Shown: positions 9,899 to 19,933, counted from the stretch's first letter. The stretch is 64,000 nucleotides of DNA from Egibacteraceae bacterium (GCA_030447925.1 JAUJNX010000002.1:372001-436000), one strand, 5' to 3'. Program-made: numbers and translations. Notes: generated by a model from the sequence alone, not told the origin.

Positions 9899-9930
9899 CG
9901 TACGATCGAAGGCAGCACACGTACGTTCGA
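9898..9930 (+). promoter_or_regulatory. Direct-repeat operator candidate of the Phd/PIN pair
   Basis: Two copies of ACGTACGNTCGA start at 9898 and 9919, exactly 21 bp (two helical turns) apart, just before the ribosome site GAGGGG of the antitoxin gene. The first copy contains a -10-like TACGAT. Such spacing fits binding of two antitoxin dimers on one face of the DNA for autoregulation. Confidence 0.5.
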
Positions 9931-9940
9931 GGGGAACGTC

Positions 9941-10183
9941 ATGCCCGTGACCGCGTCGGAGCTGCGTGCCAACATCTACCGCCTGCTCGACCAGGTCCTG
10001 GAGACCGGCGAGCCGCTGGAGATCGAACGCAACGGCCGGCGGCTGCGAGTCGTCCCCGACCAGCGGCCCTCCAAGCTGGACCGGCTCGTCCCGCACCCCG
10101 GCACCGTGGTCGGCGATCTTGAGGACATCATCCACATGGACTGGTCGGTCTACTGGGATTACGACGCGGGCGAGCCGTCGTGA
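9941..10183 (+). CDS. Phd/YefM-type antitoxin
   Basis: 80-residue antitoxin of a type II toxin-antitoxin pair. The N-terminal half (VTASELRANIYRLLDQVLET followed by GEPLEIERNGRRLRVV) is the Phd/YefM DNA-binding fold, which dimerises and represses its own promoter. The C-terminal half (WSVYWDYDAGEPS) is the likely toxin-wrapping tail, rich in acidic and aromatic residues. The last four bases overlap the toxin start as GTGA, so the two are translationally coupled. The ATG is preceded by a clear GAGGGG ribosome site. Confidence 0.88.
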   Translation: MPVTASELRANIYRLLDQVLETGEPLEIERNGRRLRVVPDQRPSKLDRLVPHPGTVVGDLEDIIHMDWSVYWDYDAGEPS

Positions 10184-10578
10184 TCCACTTGGACACCAAC
10201 GCCGTGCTCTGGCTGTACCAGCGGGGACCAGACGCCGTGCCGGTGTACGCCCAGGAGCGACTGGCGGACGAGGCGATCGCCGTCTCGCCGCTCGTGGACC
10301 TGGAGTTGCACTACCTCGAGGAGGTCAAGCGCCTGACGGTCCCGGCGACCGAGATCCTGCAGGGTCTGGAGTTCGCGCTCGATCTGACGTTCTCCGTCGC
10401 GTCCTACCGCGCGGTGATCCTCACGGCGCGGTCGCTGACGTGGACTCGGGACCCGTTCGACCGGCTCATCGCGGCGCACGCCGTGGCGGACCGCGCGGAC
10501 CTCCTGACCGCGGACAAGCGGATCCTCTCGCACCTGCCGTCGGCGTTCTGGGATCAGGCGCCGAGGCCGGCCAGGTAG
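10180..10578 (+). CDS. PIN-domain toxin (VapC-like)
   Basis: 132-residue predicted Mg2+-dependent ribonuclease. Acidic residues typical of PIN domains are visible: HLDTNAVLWL at the N-terminus, an acidic/aromatic SPLVDLELHYLEEV stretch, RDPFDRLIAAHAV near 97 and LLTADKRIL near the C-terminus. Members of this family cut tRNA or rRNA when the antitoxin is lost. It is paired with the Phd-type antitoxin by a GTGA overlap. Its 3' end overlaps the end of the convergent metallo-hydrolase gene by 25 bp, an unusual arrangement that suggests recent insertion beside that gene. Confidence 0.88.
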   Translation: MIHLDTNAVLWLYQRGPDAVPVYAQERLADEAIAVSPLVDLELHYLEEVKRLTVPATEILQGLEFALDLTFSVASYRAVILTARSLTWTRDPFDRLIAAHAVADRADLLTADKRILSHLPSAFWDQAPRPAR

Positions 10579-11198
10579 GGGTTGGTGGCGCGTTCGCGGC
10601 CGACGGTCGTGGAGGGGCCGTGGCCGGGGTGGACCGGGGTGGCGTCGGGCAGGGGCAGGACCACCCGGGACAGGGAGTCCATCTGCTGGTCCCAGGACCC
10701 GCGCGGGAAGTCGGTGCGGCCGACCGACCCGGCGAACAGCAGGTCGCCCGACAGCAGCGCGCCGTCGACCAGGAACACGCAGGAGCCCGGGGTGTGCCCT
10801 GGGGTGTGGCGGGCGCGCAGCCCGTGCAGCAGCTCCGCCCCGTCGTCGAACAGCCGCAGGCGGGCGTCGTCGGGCGCCCAGTCGAACCCGAGCTGGGCAG
10901 CGGCCGCGCGGGGCAGCCCGACCGCGCTGACCGGGTCGTCCCACAGCCAGCGGTCCTCGCGGTGCAGGAGGATCTCCACGTCGAAGCGCTCCGCCAGCAC
11001 CGGCGCCGCCCACAGGTGGTCCAGGTGGCCGTGGGTCAGCAGGATCGCCTCGCAGCGCAGGCCCAGGTCGTCCAGCCGCGCGGGGACCGCCTCCTCGCCG
11101 CCCTGGCCGGGGTCCACCACGACGCAGGTGCCGCGGTCGCGGTCCCCCACCACCCAGCAGTTCGCCTGCCAGGCGCCCAGCGCGAAGCCCTCGATCAC
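10554..11198 (-). CDS. MBL-fold metallo-hydrolase (glyoxalase II-like)
   Basis: 214-residue metallo-beta-lactamase-fold enzyme. The metal-binding residues are present: LTHGHLDHLWAAP (HxHxDH), RHTPGHTPGSCVF (next His), LLSGDLLFAGSVGRTDFPRG (bridging Asp) and VHPGHGPSTTVGRE (last His). This pattern fits hydroxyacylglutathione-hydrolase-like thioester hydrolases, and such a gene follows rel in many actinobacteria. The GTG start at 11198 overlaps the rel stop as GTGA, so translation is coupled to rel. The physiological substrate is unknown. Confidence 0.88.
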   Translation of the reverse strand: MIEGFALGAWQANCWVVGDRDRGTCVVVDPGQGGEEAVPARLDDLGLRCEAILLTHGHLDHLWAAPVLAERFDVEILLHREDRWLWDDPVSAVGLPRAAAAQLGFDWAPDDARLRLFDDGAELLHGLRARHTPGHTPGSCVFLVDGALLSGDLLFAGSVGRTDFPRGSWDQQMDSLSRVVLPLPDATPVHPGHGPSTTVGRERATNPYLAGLGA

Positions 11199-13549
11199 CT
11201 GCTGCCGTTGCCGTTGCCGTGCCCGTTGCCGTTGCCGTTGCCGCGCGGGACGACGCGGTAGGCGTCGTACACCGAGTCGACCCGGCGCATCTGGCCCAGG
11301 ATGTGGTCGAGGTGGGCGATGTCGGCCAGCTCGAAGGTGAACTTCAGGTAGGCCGCCCGGTCACGCTGGGTGGTGACCTGCGCCGACAGGATGCTGACGT
11401 GCAGGTCGCCGAGCACGGTGGTGATGTCACGCAGCAGGTGCTTGCGGTCCAGCGCCTCCACCTGCACCGTCACGCGGAACGACGACGGCGTCGAGGTGTT
11501 CCACTTGACCGCCAGCATGCGCTCGGGGTCCCGCCGCAGGTCCGCCGCGTTCGGGCAGTCGGCGCGGTGCACCGACACCCCCCGCCCGCGGGTGACGAAG
11601 CCGATGATCTCGTCACGCGGAACCGGTGTGCAGCAGCGCGCGAGGGTGACCAGGACGTCCTCGGTCTCCTCGACCAGGACGGCGTCCGACGACCGCGCGC
11701 GCGGCGCGATCTGGGTGGGCTGGAGGACCTCCTCGGCCTCCTCCTCGTCCGCGACGGCGCCGGCGAGCTGCTGGGCGACCGACGCCGCCGACACGTGCCC
11801 GTCGCCGATCGCGCGGTACAGCCCGTCGAGGTCGGGGTGCCCGAGCCGCTTGGCCTGCGCCTTGAGCTCCGCGCTGGTCATCAGGCGCTTCCACCCGAGA
11901 CCGAGCTTGCCGAGCGCGCGCTGGAGCTCGTCGCGGCCCTTCTCGATCGCGTCCTCGCGGCGCTCGCGGGAGAACCACTGGCGGATCTTGGAGCGCGCGC
12001 GCGACGACCCGACGAAGTCGAGCCAGTCGCGGCTCGGGCCGGCGTCGGAGGCCTTGGAGGTGAGGATCTCGACCGTCTCGCCGTTGCGCAGCTCGTACTC
12101 CAGCGCGACGAGCCGGCCGTTGATGCGCGCGCCGACGCAGCGGTGCCCGACCTCGGTGTGGACGGCGTAGGCGAAGTCCACGGGGGTCGACCCGCGCGGG
12201 AGCGCGGTGACGTCGCCCTTGGGGGTGAAGACGAAGACCTCGTCGGCGTAGAGGTCCAGGCGCACGTTGCGCAGGAACTCCCCGGAGTCCTGGGTGTCGG
12301 ACTGCATGGTCAGCATCGACGACAGCCACTGGGTCTCGGACTGGTCGGCTCGGACGGCCTGCTTGTACTTCCAGTGCGCCGCGATGCCGAACTCCGCGGT
12401 CCGGTGCATGGCGCGGGTGCGGATCTGCACCTCGATCGCCTTGCCCTCCGGCCCGACGACCGTGGTGTGGAGGCTCTGGTAGAGATTGAACTTGGGCATC
12501 GCGATGTAGTCCTTGAACCGCCCCGGGATGGGGCGCCACATCGCGTGCAGGGTGCCCAGCGCCGCGTAGCAGTCCTTGACCGACTCCACGATGACCCGGA
12601 TGCCGACCAGGTCGTAGATGTCGTTGAACTCCTTGCCGCGCAGCACCATCTTCTCGTAGATCGAGTAGTAGTGCTTCGGCCGGCCGGTGACGTCGGCCTT
12701 GATCTTCACCGACCGCAGGTGCTCCCCGACCTTCTCGACGACGTTCTCCAGGAACGCGTCGCGCTTGGGCTGGCGGTCGGTGACGAGCACCTTGATCTCG
12801 TCGTAGAGCTTGGGGTGCAGCGTGGCGAAGGCGAGGTCCTCCAGCTGCCACTTGAAGTTCTGCATGCCCAGGCGGTGCGCCAGCGGCGCGTAGATCGCCA
12901 GGGTCTCCTCCGCGATGCGCTCCTGCTTGGCCCGCGGCAGGTGGTGGATGGTCTTCATGTTGTGCAGGCGGTCGGCCAGCTTGATGAGCAGCACGCGCAG
13001 GTCCGACGCCATCGCGATGAGCATCTTGCGCAGCGACTCGGCCTGCTGCTCCTCCTTGGAGGAGGTCTTGATGCGGTCCAGCTTGGTGACGCCGTCGACC
13101 AGCAGCGCGGCGGTGTCGCCGAACTCGCGCGCGACGTCATCGACCGACAGGTGGGTGTCCTCGACGGTGTCGTGCAGGAGCGCCGCCACGATCGTCGGGG
13201 TGTCCATGCCCAGCTCGGCGAGGACCTCCGCCACGCCGATCGGGTGGACGATGTAGGGCTCGCCGGAACGGCGGCGCTGGCCGGCGTGGGCGGCCTCGGC
13301 GATCTCGTAGGCGCGCAGGACCTCCTTGAGGTCGACCTTCGGCGAGAACGCCTTCAGCGCGTTGACCAGCGGGACGACGCGCTCCGGCACCGGCGAACCG
13401 AGGTCGAACATCGGCAGGCGGGCCAGGACGGCGCGGACCCCCGACTGGCGGGGACGGGCCGAGATCGGGGCGCGGCGCTCGACGTCGTCCGCGGCCGCGC
13501 GCACGTCGCGGGCGAGCAGGTCCTCCTCGGACGGGGCGGCGTCAGGCAC
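11195..13549 (-). CDS. rel: Bifunctional (p)ppGpp synthetase/hydrolase
   Basis: 784-residue long RelA/SpoT homologue controlling the stringent response. The HD hydrolase domain carries AALLHDTVEDT (near 126), the synthetase domain has GRFKDYIAMPKFNLYQSLHT (near 340; RXKD-type loop of bifunctional Rel) and EVQIRTRAMHRTAEFG. TGS (VFVFTPKGDVTALPRGSTPV, near 440) and a C-terminal ACT domain (about 707-760) follow, so both activities and the ribosome-sensing half look intact. The protein ends in a low-complexity Gly/Asn tail (alternating GN units), which is not a usual Rel feature. It is followed by the coupled metallo-hydrolase and preceded by apt, the usual actinobacterial order. The GTG start lacks a strong ribosome site. 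Confidence 0.96.
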   Translation of the reverse strand: MPDAAPSEEDLLARDVRAAADDVERRAPISARPRQSGVRAVLARLPMFDLGSPVPERVVPLVNALKAFSPKVDLKEVLRAYEIAEAAHAGQRRRSGEPYIVHPIGVAEVLAELGMDTPTIVAALLHDTVEDTHLSVDDVAREFGDTAALLVDGVTKLDRIKTSSKEEQQAESLRKMLIAMASDLRVLLIKLADRLHNMKTIHHLPRAKQERIAEETLAIYAPLAHRLGMQNFKWQLEDLAFATLHPKLYDEIKVLVTDRQPKRDAFLENVVEKVGEHLRSVKIKADVTGRPKHYYSIYEKMVLRGKEFNDIYDLVGIRVIVESVKDCYAALGTLHAMWRPIPGRFKDYIAMPKFNLYQSLHTTVVGPEGKAIEVQIRTRAMHRTAEFGIAAHWKYKQAVRADQSETQWLSSMLTMQSDTQDSGEFLRNVRLDLYADEVFVFTPKGDVTALPRGSTPVDFAYAVHTEVGHRCVGARINGRLVALEYELRNGETVEILTSKASDAGPSRDWLDFVGSSRARSKIRQWFSRERREDAIEKGRDELQRALGKLGLGWKRLMTSAELKAQAKRLGHPDLDGLYRAIGDGHVSAASVAQQLAGAVADEEEAEEVLQPTQIAPRARSSDAVLVEETEDVLVTLARCCTPVPRDEIIGFVTRGRGVSVHRADCPNAADLRRDPERMLAVKWNTSTPSSFRVTVQVEALDRKHLLRDITTVLGDLHVSILSAQVTTQRDRAAYLKFTFELADIAHLDHILGQMRRVDSVYDAYRVVPRGNGNGNGHGNGNGSR

Positions 13550-13642
13550 CCGCTCGAGGACGTGCTCGGCGGCAGCGCTGCGCGGCTGCTCGGGACTCGT
13601 CGTGCCTCCCTGCTCGTCCGTGGAGCTCGCGCTCCACCCCCA

Positions 13643-14176
13643 TTAGTACTCCAACAGGCTCACGTAGTCATAACCATCGAGACGCCGCGCACCTTCCAGG
13701 AACGACAGCTCGATCACGAACGCCAGCCCGACGACCGTCGCGCCGGCCTGCTCGACCAGATTGCAGGCCGCCTTGGCGGTGCCCCCGGTGGCCAGGACGT
13801 CGTCGACGATCAGCACCCTATCGCCCGGCGCGAACGCGTCGGCATGGATCTCCAGGGTCTCCTGGCCGTACTCCAGCGCGTAGGACTCACTCATCGTCTC
13901 CCACGGCAGCTTGCCGGCCTTGCGCAGGGGGACGAAACCGGCGCCGAAGTGGTAGGCGACGGGGGCGGCGACGATGAAGCCGCGCGCCTCGATGCCCACG
14001 ACCTTGTCGATGTGCCCGCGGCCCCACGACACGACGATCGCGTCGACCGCGCTGGAGAACGCGGCGGGGTCGGCGAGCAGCGGGGTGATGTCCTTGAAGA
14101 TCACCCCCGGCGTCGGGAAGTCGGGGACGTCGCGGATCGACCGGCGCAGGATGGCCGTGTCGAACTCGATGCGCAT
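13643..14176 (-). CDS. apt: Adenine phosphoribosyltransferase
   Basis: 177-residue purine-salvage enzyme making AMP from adenine and PRPP. The PRPP-binding loop [17 protein letters not shown] and the N-terminal [20 protein letters not shown] are diagnostic, as is [20 protein letters not shown]. The frame stays open further upstream, but the ATG at 14176 is chosen because it matches the usual MRIEF-type start, has a GGAG ribosome site and does not overlap secF, whose stop is at 14196. It lies between secF and rel, the conserved order. Confidence 0.95.
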   Translation of the reverse strand: MRIEFDTAILRRSIRDVPDFPTPGVIFKDITPLLADPAAFSSAVDAIVVSWGRGHIDKVVGIEARGFIVAAPVAYHFGAGFVPLRKAGKLPWETMSESYALEYGQETLEIHADAFAPGDRVLIVDDVLATGGTAKAACNLVEQAGATVVGLAFVIELSFLEGARRLDGYDYVSLLEY

Positions 14177-14195
14177 GCGGGTCTCCAGTGACCGG

Positions 14196-15206
14196 TCAGC
14201 GACCACGGGCGGCCGCCCGCTCGCGCAGCTGGGCGTAGCGGGGCTCGCGCTCCTTGAGCCAGACAAGGAGCGGCGTGGCGACGAACACCGACGAGTAGGT
14301 GCCGACGGCCATGCCCACGAACAGCGCGAGCGCGAGGTCGCGCAGCGTGTCGGCCCCCAGCAGGCTCGCGCCGACGAACAGCAGCGACCCGACGGGCAAC
14401 AGCGCGGTGACCGACGTCGAGATCGACCGGACCAGGACCTGGTTCAGCGAGGTGTTCGCAACCTGGGCGTAGGTCTGGGAGGACACCGAGGTCAGCCGGG
14501 CGGCGTTCTCCTGCACGCGGTCGAACACGACCACCGTGTCGTAGATCGAGTAGCCCAGGATGGTCAGCAGCGCGATCACCGAGGCGGGCGTGACCTCGAA
14601 GCCCACGATCGCGTACACGCCGATGGTGACGGCGATGTCGTGGAGCATGGTGACGATGGCGGTCAGGGCCATCCGCCACTCCAGGCGGATCGACAGGTAG
14701 AGCACGGTCAGGGCCAGGAAGACCGCGAGGCCGATCAGCGCCTGGCGGCTGATCTGTGCCCCCCACCGCGGCCCGACCGCGTCGACGCCGATGCCCTCGC
14801 GCGGCGCGCCGGTGATCCGCGCGACGGTGTCGACCACGGCGGCCTGCTGCGGGCCGCCGACCTCGATCTGCTCGGTGCGGATGAGCGCGGCGCGGCCGTC
14901 GCGGTCCTCGGCGATCTGCACGACGCTCTCGCGGACGCCCTCGGCCTCCAGTGCGGTGCGCAGCTCGTCGGCGGTGAAGTCCTGGGTGGTGCCGCGGGCG
15001 ACCACCGACGTGCCGCCGGTGAAGTCGATGCCGAAGTTGAGGCCGCGGACGGCCACGCCCAGGGCGCAGATCGCCAGCAGGACCAGGGAGGTGTACAGCC
15101 AGGTCCGCGAGCGCCCGACGAAGTCGTACTCGCGGCCGGCCAGGACCCCCCGCAGCCCCGTGGGAGCGGTGGAGGGGGCCGGCGGTGCCGGTGCGGCGGT
15201 GCTCAT
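14196..15206 (-). CDS. secF: Protein translocase subunit SecF
   Basis: 336-residue membrane protein of the SecDF complex, which uses the proton gradient to pull proteins out of the SecYEG channel. Six membrane segments and a periplasmic loop are visible. The signature [14 protein letters not shown] lies after the first helix, and [20 protein letters not shown] followed by RVQENAARL is the conserved transmembrane 4-5 region. [20 protein letters not shown] is another conserved helix. It starts 34 bases after secD in the same operon. Confidence 0.96.
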   Translation of the reverse strand: MSTAAPAPPAPSTAPTGLRGVLAGREYDFVGRSRTWLYTSLVLLAICALGVAVRGLNFGIDFTGGTSVVARGTTQDFTADELRTALEAEGVRESVVQIAEDRDGRAALIRTEQIEVGGPQQAAVVDTVARITGAPREGIGVDAVGPRWGAQISRQALIGLAVFLALTVLYLSIRLEWRMALTAIVTMLHDIAVTIGVYAIVGFEVTPASVIALLTILGYSIYDTVVVFDRVQENAARLTSVSSQTYAQVANTSLNQVLVRSISTSVTALLPVGSLLFVGASLLGADTLRDLALALFVGMAVGTYSSVFVATPLLVWLKEREPRYAQLRERAAARGR

Positions 15207-15240
15207 GGGTGCACCTCGGGTGTGCGGCGGCCGGCGGTGC

Positions 15241-16743
15241 TCATCGTGCCCCCTGTCGCGCGGCGGGCTTGCGGGCCGGGCGCGTCGTGGCCGCGCGCGC
15301 GGCGGCGATGTCGGCGTTCAGGCCCATGAACCGCGACCGCGCCAGGCGCGGGGTGCGGGCGATGAGGCCGAGCAGCGACCGCGTGAAGGTCGCGAAGATG
15401 AAGGTGTCGACCAGGGTCGACAGGCCCAGCGTGAACGCGAAGCCGCGCACCGGGCCGACAGCGAGGAAGTACAGGACGAGCGCGGCCAGCAGCGACACCG
15501 CGTTGCCGGTCAGGTTGGTGCGCCAGGCGTTGGAGAACGCGTGGTCGGCGGCGGTGCGCACGGTGCGCCCCGCGCGCAGCTCGTCGCGGAAGCGCTCGCG
15601 GTAGATGATCGAGCTGTCCGCCGCGGTGCCCACCGACACGATCAGGCCGGCGATGCCCGCCAGGGTCAGGGTGAAGCCCGCGTACTCGCCGAGCAGCAGG
15701 ATCAGGCCGAGCGACAGCGCGCCGAAGACGAGCAGCTCGGCGATGGCGGCCAGGCCGACGCCCTTGTAGAGGACCAGCAGGTAGGCGGCGACGAGCAGGA
15801 GGCCCAGGCCGCCGGCCAGCAGGCCCGCGTCCAGCGATTCCCGGCCCAGGGTCGGCGAGACGCTCTGGGAGGTGGCGAAGTCCAGCTGGATCGGCAGCGC
15901 GCCGGTGCGCAGGACCAGCGCGAGCTCGCGCGCCTCGTCCTCGCCGCCGCCGGTGGTGATGATCGCGTTGCCGTCGGGGATGCCCTGGTTGCAGAGGATG
16001 GTGGTGTCCATCGGCGGCGCGGACTGGACGACGCCGTCCAGGACGATGGCCAGCCGGCGGGCGGGATCGCCCTCCGGGGCACAGGCCAGGGTGCCGGTGA
16101 CCTCCTGGAACGCTTGCACGCCCTCGCCCTCCAGCGACAGGTTGACGATCCATTCCGCCGCGCCACTCGAACTCAACGCGGCGCTCGCGTCGGCGAGCTG
16201 GTCGCCCGACACCGCGACCGGACCCATCTCGTACTTGGCGCGCCCCTCTGGCGGCGTCTGCTCGCCCTGCAGCTCGGGCGTGAGCTGCGACGGCCCGCAC
16301 AGGATGACCACCTCGTCCGGGGGCGGGACGTCGTCGGCGCTCTCCGCGCAGGGGGCGCCGGTGGCGTCGTACTCCGGCGTCCCGGGCTCGACGATGCGCT
16401 GCACGGGGCGGAACTGCAGCTGCGCGGTCCGCCCGATGACGTCCTGGGCGCGCTGCTGGTCGGTGACCCCGGGCAGCTGCACCTGGATCGTGTCGCCCTG
16501 CCGCGCGATCTCCGGCTCGGCGACGCCGAGGCCGTCGACGCGCTGGCGGATGATCTCGACGGTCTGGTCCAGCGTCTCGGTCGACGGGTCCTGCCCGGGT
16601 GCGGGGATGAGGGTGATGCTCACCCCGCCCTGGAGGTCCAGGCCCAGCTGCGGCTCGATGCCGCGCCAGGTGAGAAACCCCCAGAGCCCGCCCAGCAGGA
16701 CGAGGAACGTGATCAGCGCGGCGATCAGCCGCCCCCTGCCCAT
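15241..16743 (-). CDS. secD: Protein translocase subunit SecD
   Basis: 500-residue membrane partner of SecF. One N-terminal helix is followed by GLDLQGGVSITL, a large periplasmic P1 region (about 50-300) and five C-terminal helices; LAGIAGLIVSVGTAADSSII is the conserved segment with the catalytic Asp region. The open frame continues far upstream through ruvB, but the ATG at 16743 follows the HD-protein stop and starts a typical SecD. The tail is basic (Arg/Lys-rich). Gene order yajC / HD protein / secD / secF. Confidence 0.96.
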   Translation of the reverse strand: MGRGRLIAALITFLVLLGGLWGFLTWRGIEPQLGLDLQGGVSITLIPAPGQDPSTETLDQTVEIIRQRVDGLGVAEPEIARQGDTIQVQLPGVTDQQRAQDVIGRTAQLQFRPVQRIVEPGTPEYDATGAPCAESADDVPPPDEVVILCGPSQLTPELQGEQTPPEGRAKYEMGPVAVSGDQLADASAALSSSGAAEWIVNLSLEGEGVQAFQEVTGTLACAPEGDPARRLAIVLDGVVQSAPPMDTTILCNQGIPDGNAIITTGGGEDEARELALVLRTGALPIQLDFATSQSVSPTLGRESLDAGLLAGGLGLLLVAAYLLVLYKGVGLAAIAELLVFGALSLGLILLLGEYAGFTLTLAGIAGLIVSVGTAADSSIIYRERFRDELRAGRTVRTAADHAFSNAWRTNLTGNAVSLLAALVLYFLAVGPVRGFAFTLGLSTLVDTFIFATFTRSLLGLIARTPRLARSRFMGLNADIAAARAATTRPARKPAARQGAR

Positions 16744-16760
16744 GTGCGGTGCCGCCTCCC

Positions 16761-17756
16761 CTACAGGATCGGGACGTCGTTGACCGTGATCTTGAAGTCG
16801 CAGCCGAGCGTGCGTGCGGCGCGGCGGCACATGATCATGCGGTCCAGGAAGATCTCGAAGTACTCCAGCACCTGGCTGATCGACGTGTCGATCGTCAGCT
16901 CGAGGGTGAGCGTGCGGGCCTGGAGGTCCACGCGCAGGAACGACGCCTGAACGGCGAAGTTCACGCGGTCGTGGATGTCCATCTCGATCGACGCGTCCTT
17001 GCGGACGCGGCTGCGGTGGACGTCGGACTTGTCGGCCAGGATCACCGCGGCGCCGACCGGCGACACCGCGACGCCGTACTGCTCCTCGTGGTTGCCGACC
17101 GCGGACAGCACGTGGGCCATGTCGCGGGGCGGGACCTCGAGCTCCTTGAGCAGGTCGTAGGCGATCATCGCCGAGGTCTGGCCGTGGTAGGCGCGGCTGA
17201 CCACGTTGCCGATGTCGTGGAGGTAGCCGGCGACGGCACCGAGCTCCGCGGTGCGCTGGTCGTGGCCCAGGTGGGTCAGCACGTTGAAGGAGATGTGGCC
17301 CACCAGGTTGGCGTGGCGGAAGCCGTGCTCGGTGAAGCCCTGCGCGCCCAGGAACTCGTCGGCCGCCTCGATGAACGCCGAGGCGCGCTCGTGCCCGCGG
17401 ACGCGGTCCAGCAGGGGGATGCGGGCGCGGCCGGTGGACTGCGCGGGCGTCGCCCGCTCGATGCCCGCGGGCGTGCGCCCGCCCAGGGCGACGACGCGCC
17501 CGGCGCCGTTCGCGGCGGCGTGCCCGTTCCCGCCGTCGGCGTCGCGGTCGGCGAGGCCGGTCGCGGCCGCCTCCGCACGGCGCTCCGCGTCGGCCGCCGC
17601 CGCGCGGTCCGCCTCGGCCTCCGCGGCCTCGCGGTCCCCGGCCGCGCGCGCGTCGAGGTCGCGCGCCCGGTCGGCGTCGCGCCCGGGCGCCGCGTCGTCC
17701 GGCCCGGACCCGTTGCCCGCGCGCGCCGTGGCGAGGCCGTCGCTGCGACGGTCCAT
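16761..17756 (-). CDS. HD-domain phosphohydrolase inserted between yajC and secD
   Basis: 331-residue cytoplasmic protein. The first 110 residues are low complexity (Ala/Asp/Arg/Glu, likely disordered or coiled-coil). The HD domain follows: HANLVGHISFNVLTHLGHDQ, AGYLHDIGNVVSRAYHGQTS (the HD pair) and AVGNHEEQYG supply metal ligands. A C-terminal part (ELTIDTSISQVLEYFEIFLD) is of unknown fold. HD proteins hydrolyse phosphodiesters or nucleotides; the substrate here is unknown. Spacing to both neighbours is under 20 bases, so it is co-expressed with the Sec accessory genes, and a link to export or to nucleotide signalling is an inference only. Confidence 0.82.
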   Translation of the reverse strand: MDRRSDGLATARAGNGSGPDDAAPGRDADRARDLDARAAGDREAAEAEADRAAAADAERRAEAAATGLADRDADGGNGHAAANGAGRVVALGGRTPAGIERATPAQSTGRARIPLLDRVRGHERASAFIEAADEFLGAQGFTEHGFRHANLVGHISFNVLTHLGHDQRTAELGAVAGYLHDIGNVVSRAYHGQTSAMIAYDLLKELEVPPRDMAHVLSAVGNHEEQYGVAVSPVGAAVILADKSDVHRSRVRKDASIEMDIHDRVNFAVQASFLRVDLQARTLTLELTIDTSISQVLEYFEIFLDRMIMCRRAARTLGCDFKITVNDVPIL

Positions 17757-17765
17757 GCGGCGCGC

Positions 17766-18074
17766 CTACTTCCCCGCCGCGGAGGCGCCGCCCGCGGCGG
17801 GCTGGGCGTCCAGGTCCACGACCTTGCGCGCGACCGCCGCCTTGACGATGGTCGCCTCCGTGCCGCGCCCCAGCTCGAGGTGGATGTCGTCGCCGTCGAT
17901 CGAGCGGACGGTGCCGTAGAACCCGCCGATCGTGATGATCCGGTCGCCCGCCTGCAGCGCGTCCACCAGGTCCTTCTGCCGCTGCCGCTGGGCCCGCTGG
18001 GGGCGGATGAGCACGAAGTAGCCGAAGACGCCGACGAACAGGAGGAGGATCAGCTGGGAGACGGCGGGGTTCAT
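17766..18074 (-). CDS. yajC: Preprotein translocase accessory subunit YajC
   Basis: 102-residue single-pass membrane protein of the SecDF-YajC complex. One N-terminal helix (LILLLFVGVFGYFVLIRPQR) ends in the family signature IRPQRAQRQRQKD and continues with LQAGDRIITIGGFYGTVRSI. The ATG at 18074 has an AAGG ribosome site and removes a spurious upstream extension overlapping ruvB. A short Ala/Gly-rich tail closes the protein. Confidence 0.95.
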   Translation of the reverse strand: MNPAVSQLILLLFVGVFGYFVLIRPQRAQRQRQKDLVDALQAGDRIITIGGFYGTVRSIDGDDIHLELGRGTEATIVKAAVARKVVDLDAQPAAGGASAAGK

Positions 18075-18127
18075 CGGGATGCCTTCGTGCTGGTGCGGGA
18101 CGGCGGCCGAGGGTACCAGTCGAGCAT

Positions 18128-19156
<1,029 letters not shown>

Positions 19157-19157
19157 G

Positions 19158-19754
19158 TCAGGCCCGCTGCCCGATGGTGCGCAGGGCGGCGCGCAGGACG
19201 TCCTCCGGCACCGCGTCGTCGGCGACCTCCAGCCGGTCCAGGACCGCCACGGCCTCCGCCGGTGCGTAGCCGAGGGTCTCCAGCGCCTGCGCGACCTCGC
19301 CGCGGGTGCCTTCCGCCGGGACCGGCCCGCCGCCGGGGACCCCGGCGAGCGGCCCGGCCGCGCCCAGCTTCTCGCGCAGCTCCAGCACCATCCGCGCCGC
19401 GCCCTTGCGGCCGACGCCCGGCACGACGGTCAGCGCGGCCACGTCCTCGGTGACCACGGCCCGGCGCAGGCCGTCGGCGCCCAGCGCCCCGAGCGCGGCC
19501 AGCGCCAGCTTCGGGCCGACGCCGGTCACGCCGAGCAGGGTCTCGAACAGCGCTCGGCTGGTCGCGTCGGGGAAGCCGTACAGGGTGAGGGCGTCCTCGC
19601 GCACGGCCAGGTGGGTGTGCAGGACGACCTCCGTCCCGGGGGCGCCGACGCGCCGGCCGGGGACGGTGCGCACCGCGTAGCCGACGCCGCCGACGTCCAG
19701 GACCACCTCGCCCAGGGCGGCGCTGACGATGCGGCCCCGCAGCAGCGCGATCAC
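19158..19754 (-). CDS. ruvA: Holliday junction DNA helicase subunit RuvA
   Basis: 198-residue tetrameric DNA-binding subunit that holds four-way junctions. The N-terminal OB domain ([20 protein letters not shown]), the helix-hairpin-helix motifs ([19 protein letters not shown] and [20 protein letters not shown]) and the flexible linker before the C-terminal RuvB-binding domain ([20 protein letters not shown]) are all present. The GTG start overlaps the stop of a 35-codon leader frame as GTGA. In most actinobacteria ruvC lies directly upstream; here 4.8 kb separates them. Confidence 0.96.
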   Translation of the reverse strand: MIALLRGRIVSAALGEVVLDVGGVGYAVRTVPGRRVGAPGTEVVLHTHLAVREDALTLYGFPDATSRALFETLLGVTGVGPKLALAALGALGADGLRRAVVTEDVAALTVVPGVGRKGAARMVLELREKLGAAGPLAGVPGGGPVPAEGTRGEVAQALETLGYAPAEAVAVLDRLEVADDAVPEDVLRAALRTIGQRA

Positions 19755-19858
19755 CGCTGCGGCCTGGCCCGATCGGGGATCCGGCGCGACGCTGCGGCGG
19801 CCAGCCCGGCCGACGTGACCGCGATCCCCCGCCCCCGGCCATCCGCCCCCACCGTCAT
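19751..19858 (-). other. 35-codon leader frame coupled to ruvA; possible ruvC 5' remnant
   Basis: A short frame starts at ATG 19858 with a strong ribosome site (AAAGGGGG), just downstream of the LexA box, and ends in TGA overlapping the ruvA GTG. The peptide begins MTVGADGRGRGIAVTSAG, which weakly resembles the RuvC start (VVGVDPGLSRCGVGVVEG: shared V-G-x-D, R, G-[VI]-[AG]-V). It may be the decayed 5' end of a copied ruvC or a coupling leader. The protein level evidence is weak. Confidence 0.35.
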
Positions 19859-19870
19859 GCCGCCCCCTTT

Positions 19871-19884
19871 CGAACGTCCGTTCG
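19871..19884 (-). promoter_or_regulatory. LexA (SOS) box upstream of ruvAB
   Basis: CGAAC-GTCC-GTTCG matches the Gram-positive/actinobacterial SOS box CGAAC-N4-GTTCG. On the minus strand a -10-like TAGCGT lies immediately upstream, so LexA would cover the transcription start. The 31 bases including the box are nearly identical to the box region upstream of ruvC. Confidence 0.8.
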
Positions 19885-19933
19885 CGCGGACGCTACACCG
19901 GCGAGGGCGGATTCGCCGTCACGTTCGGTCTGC

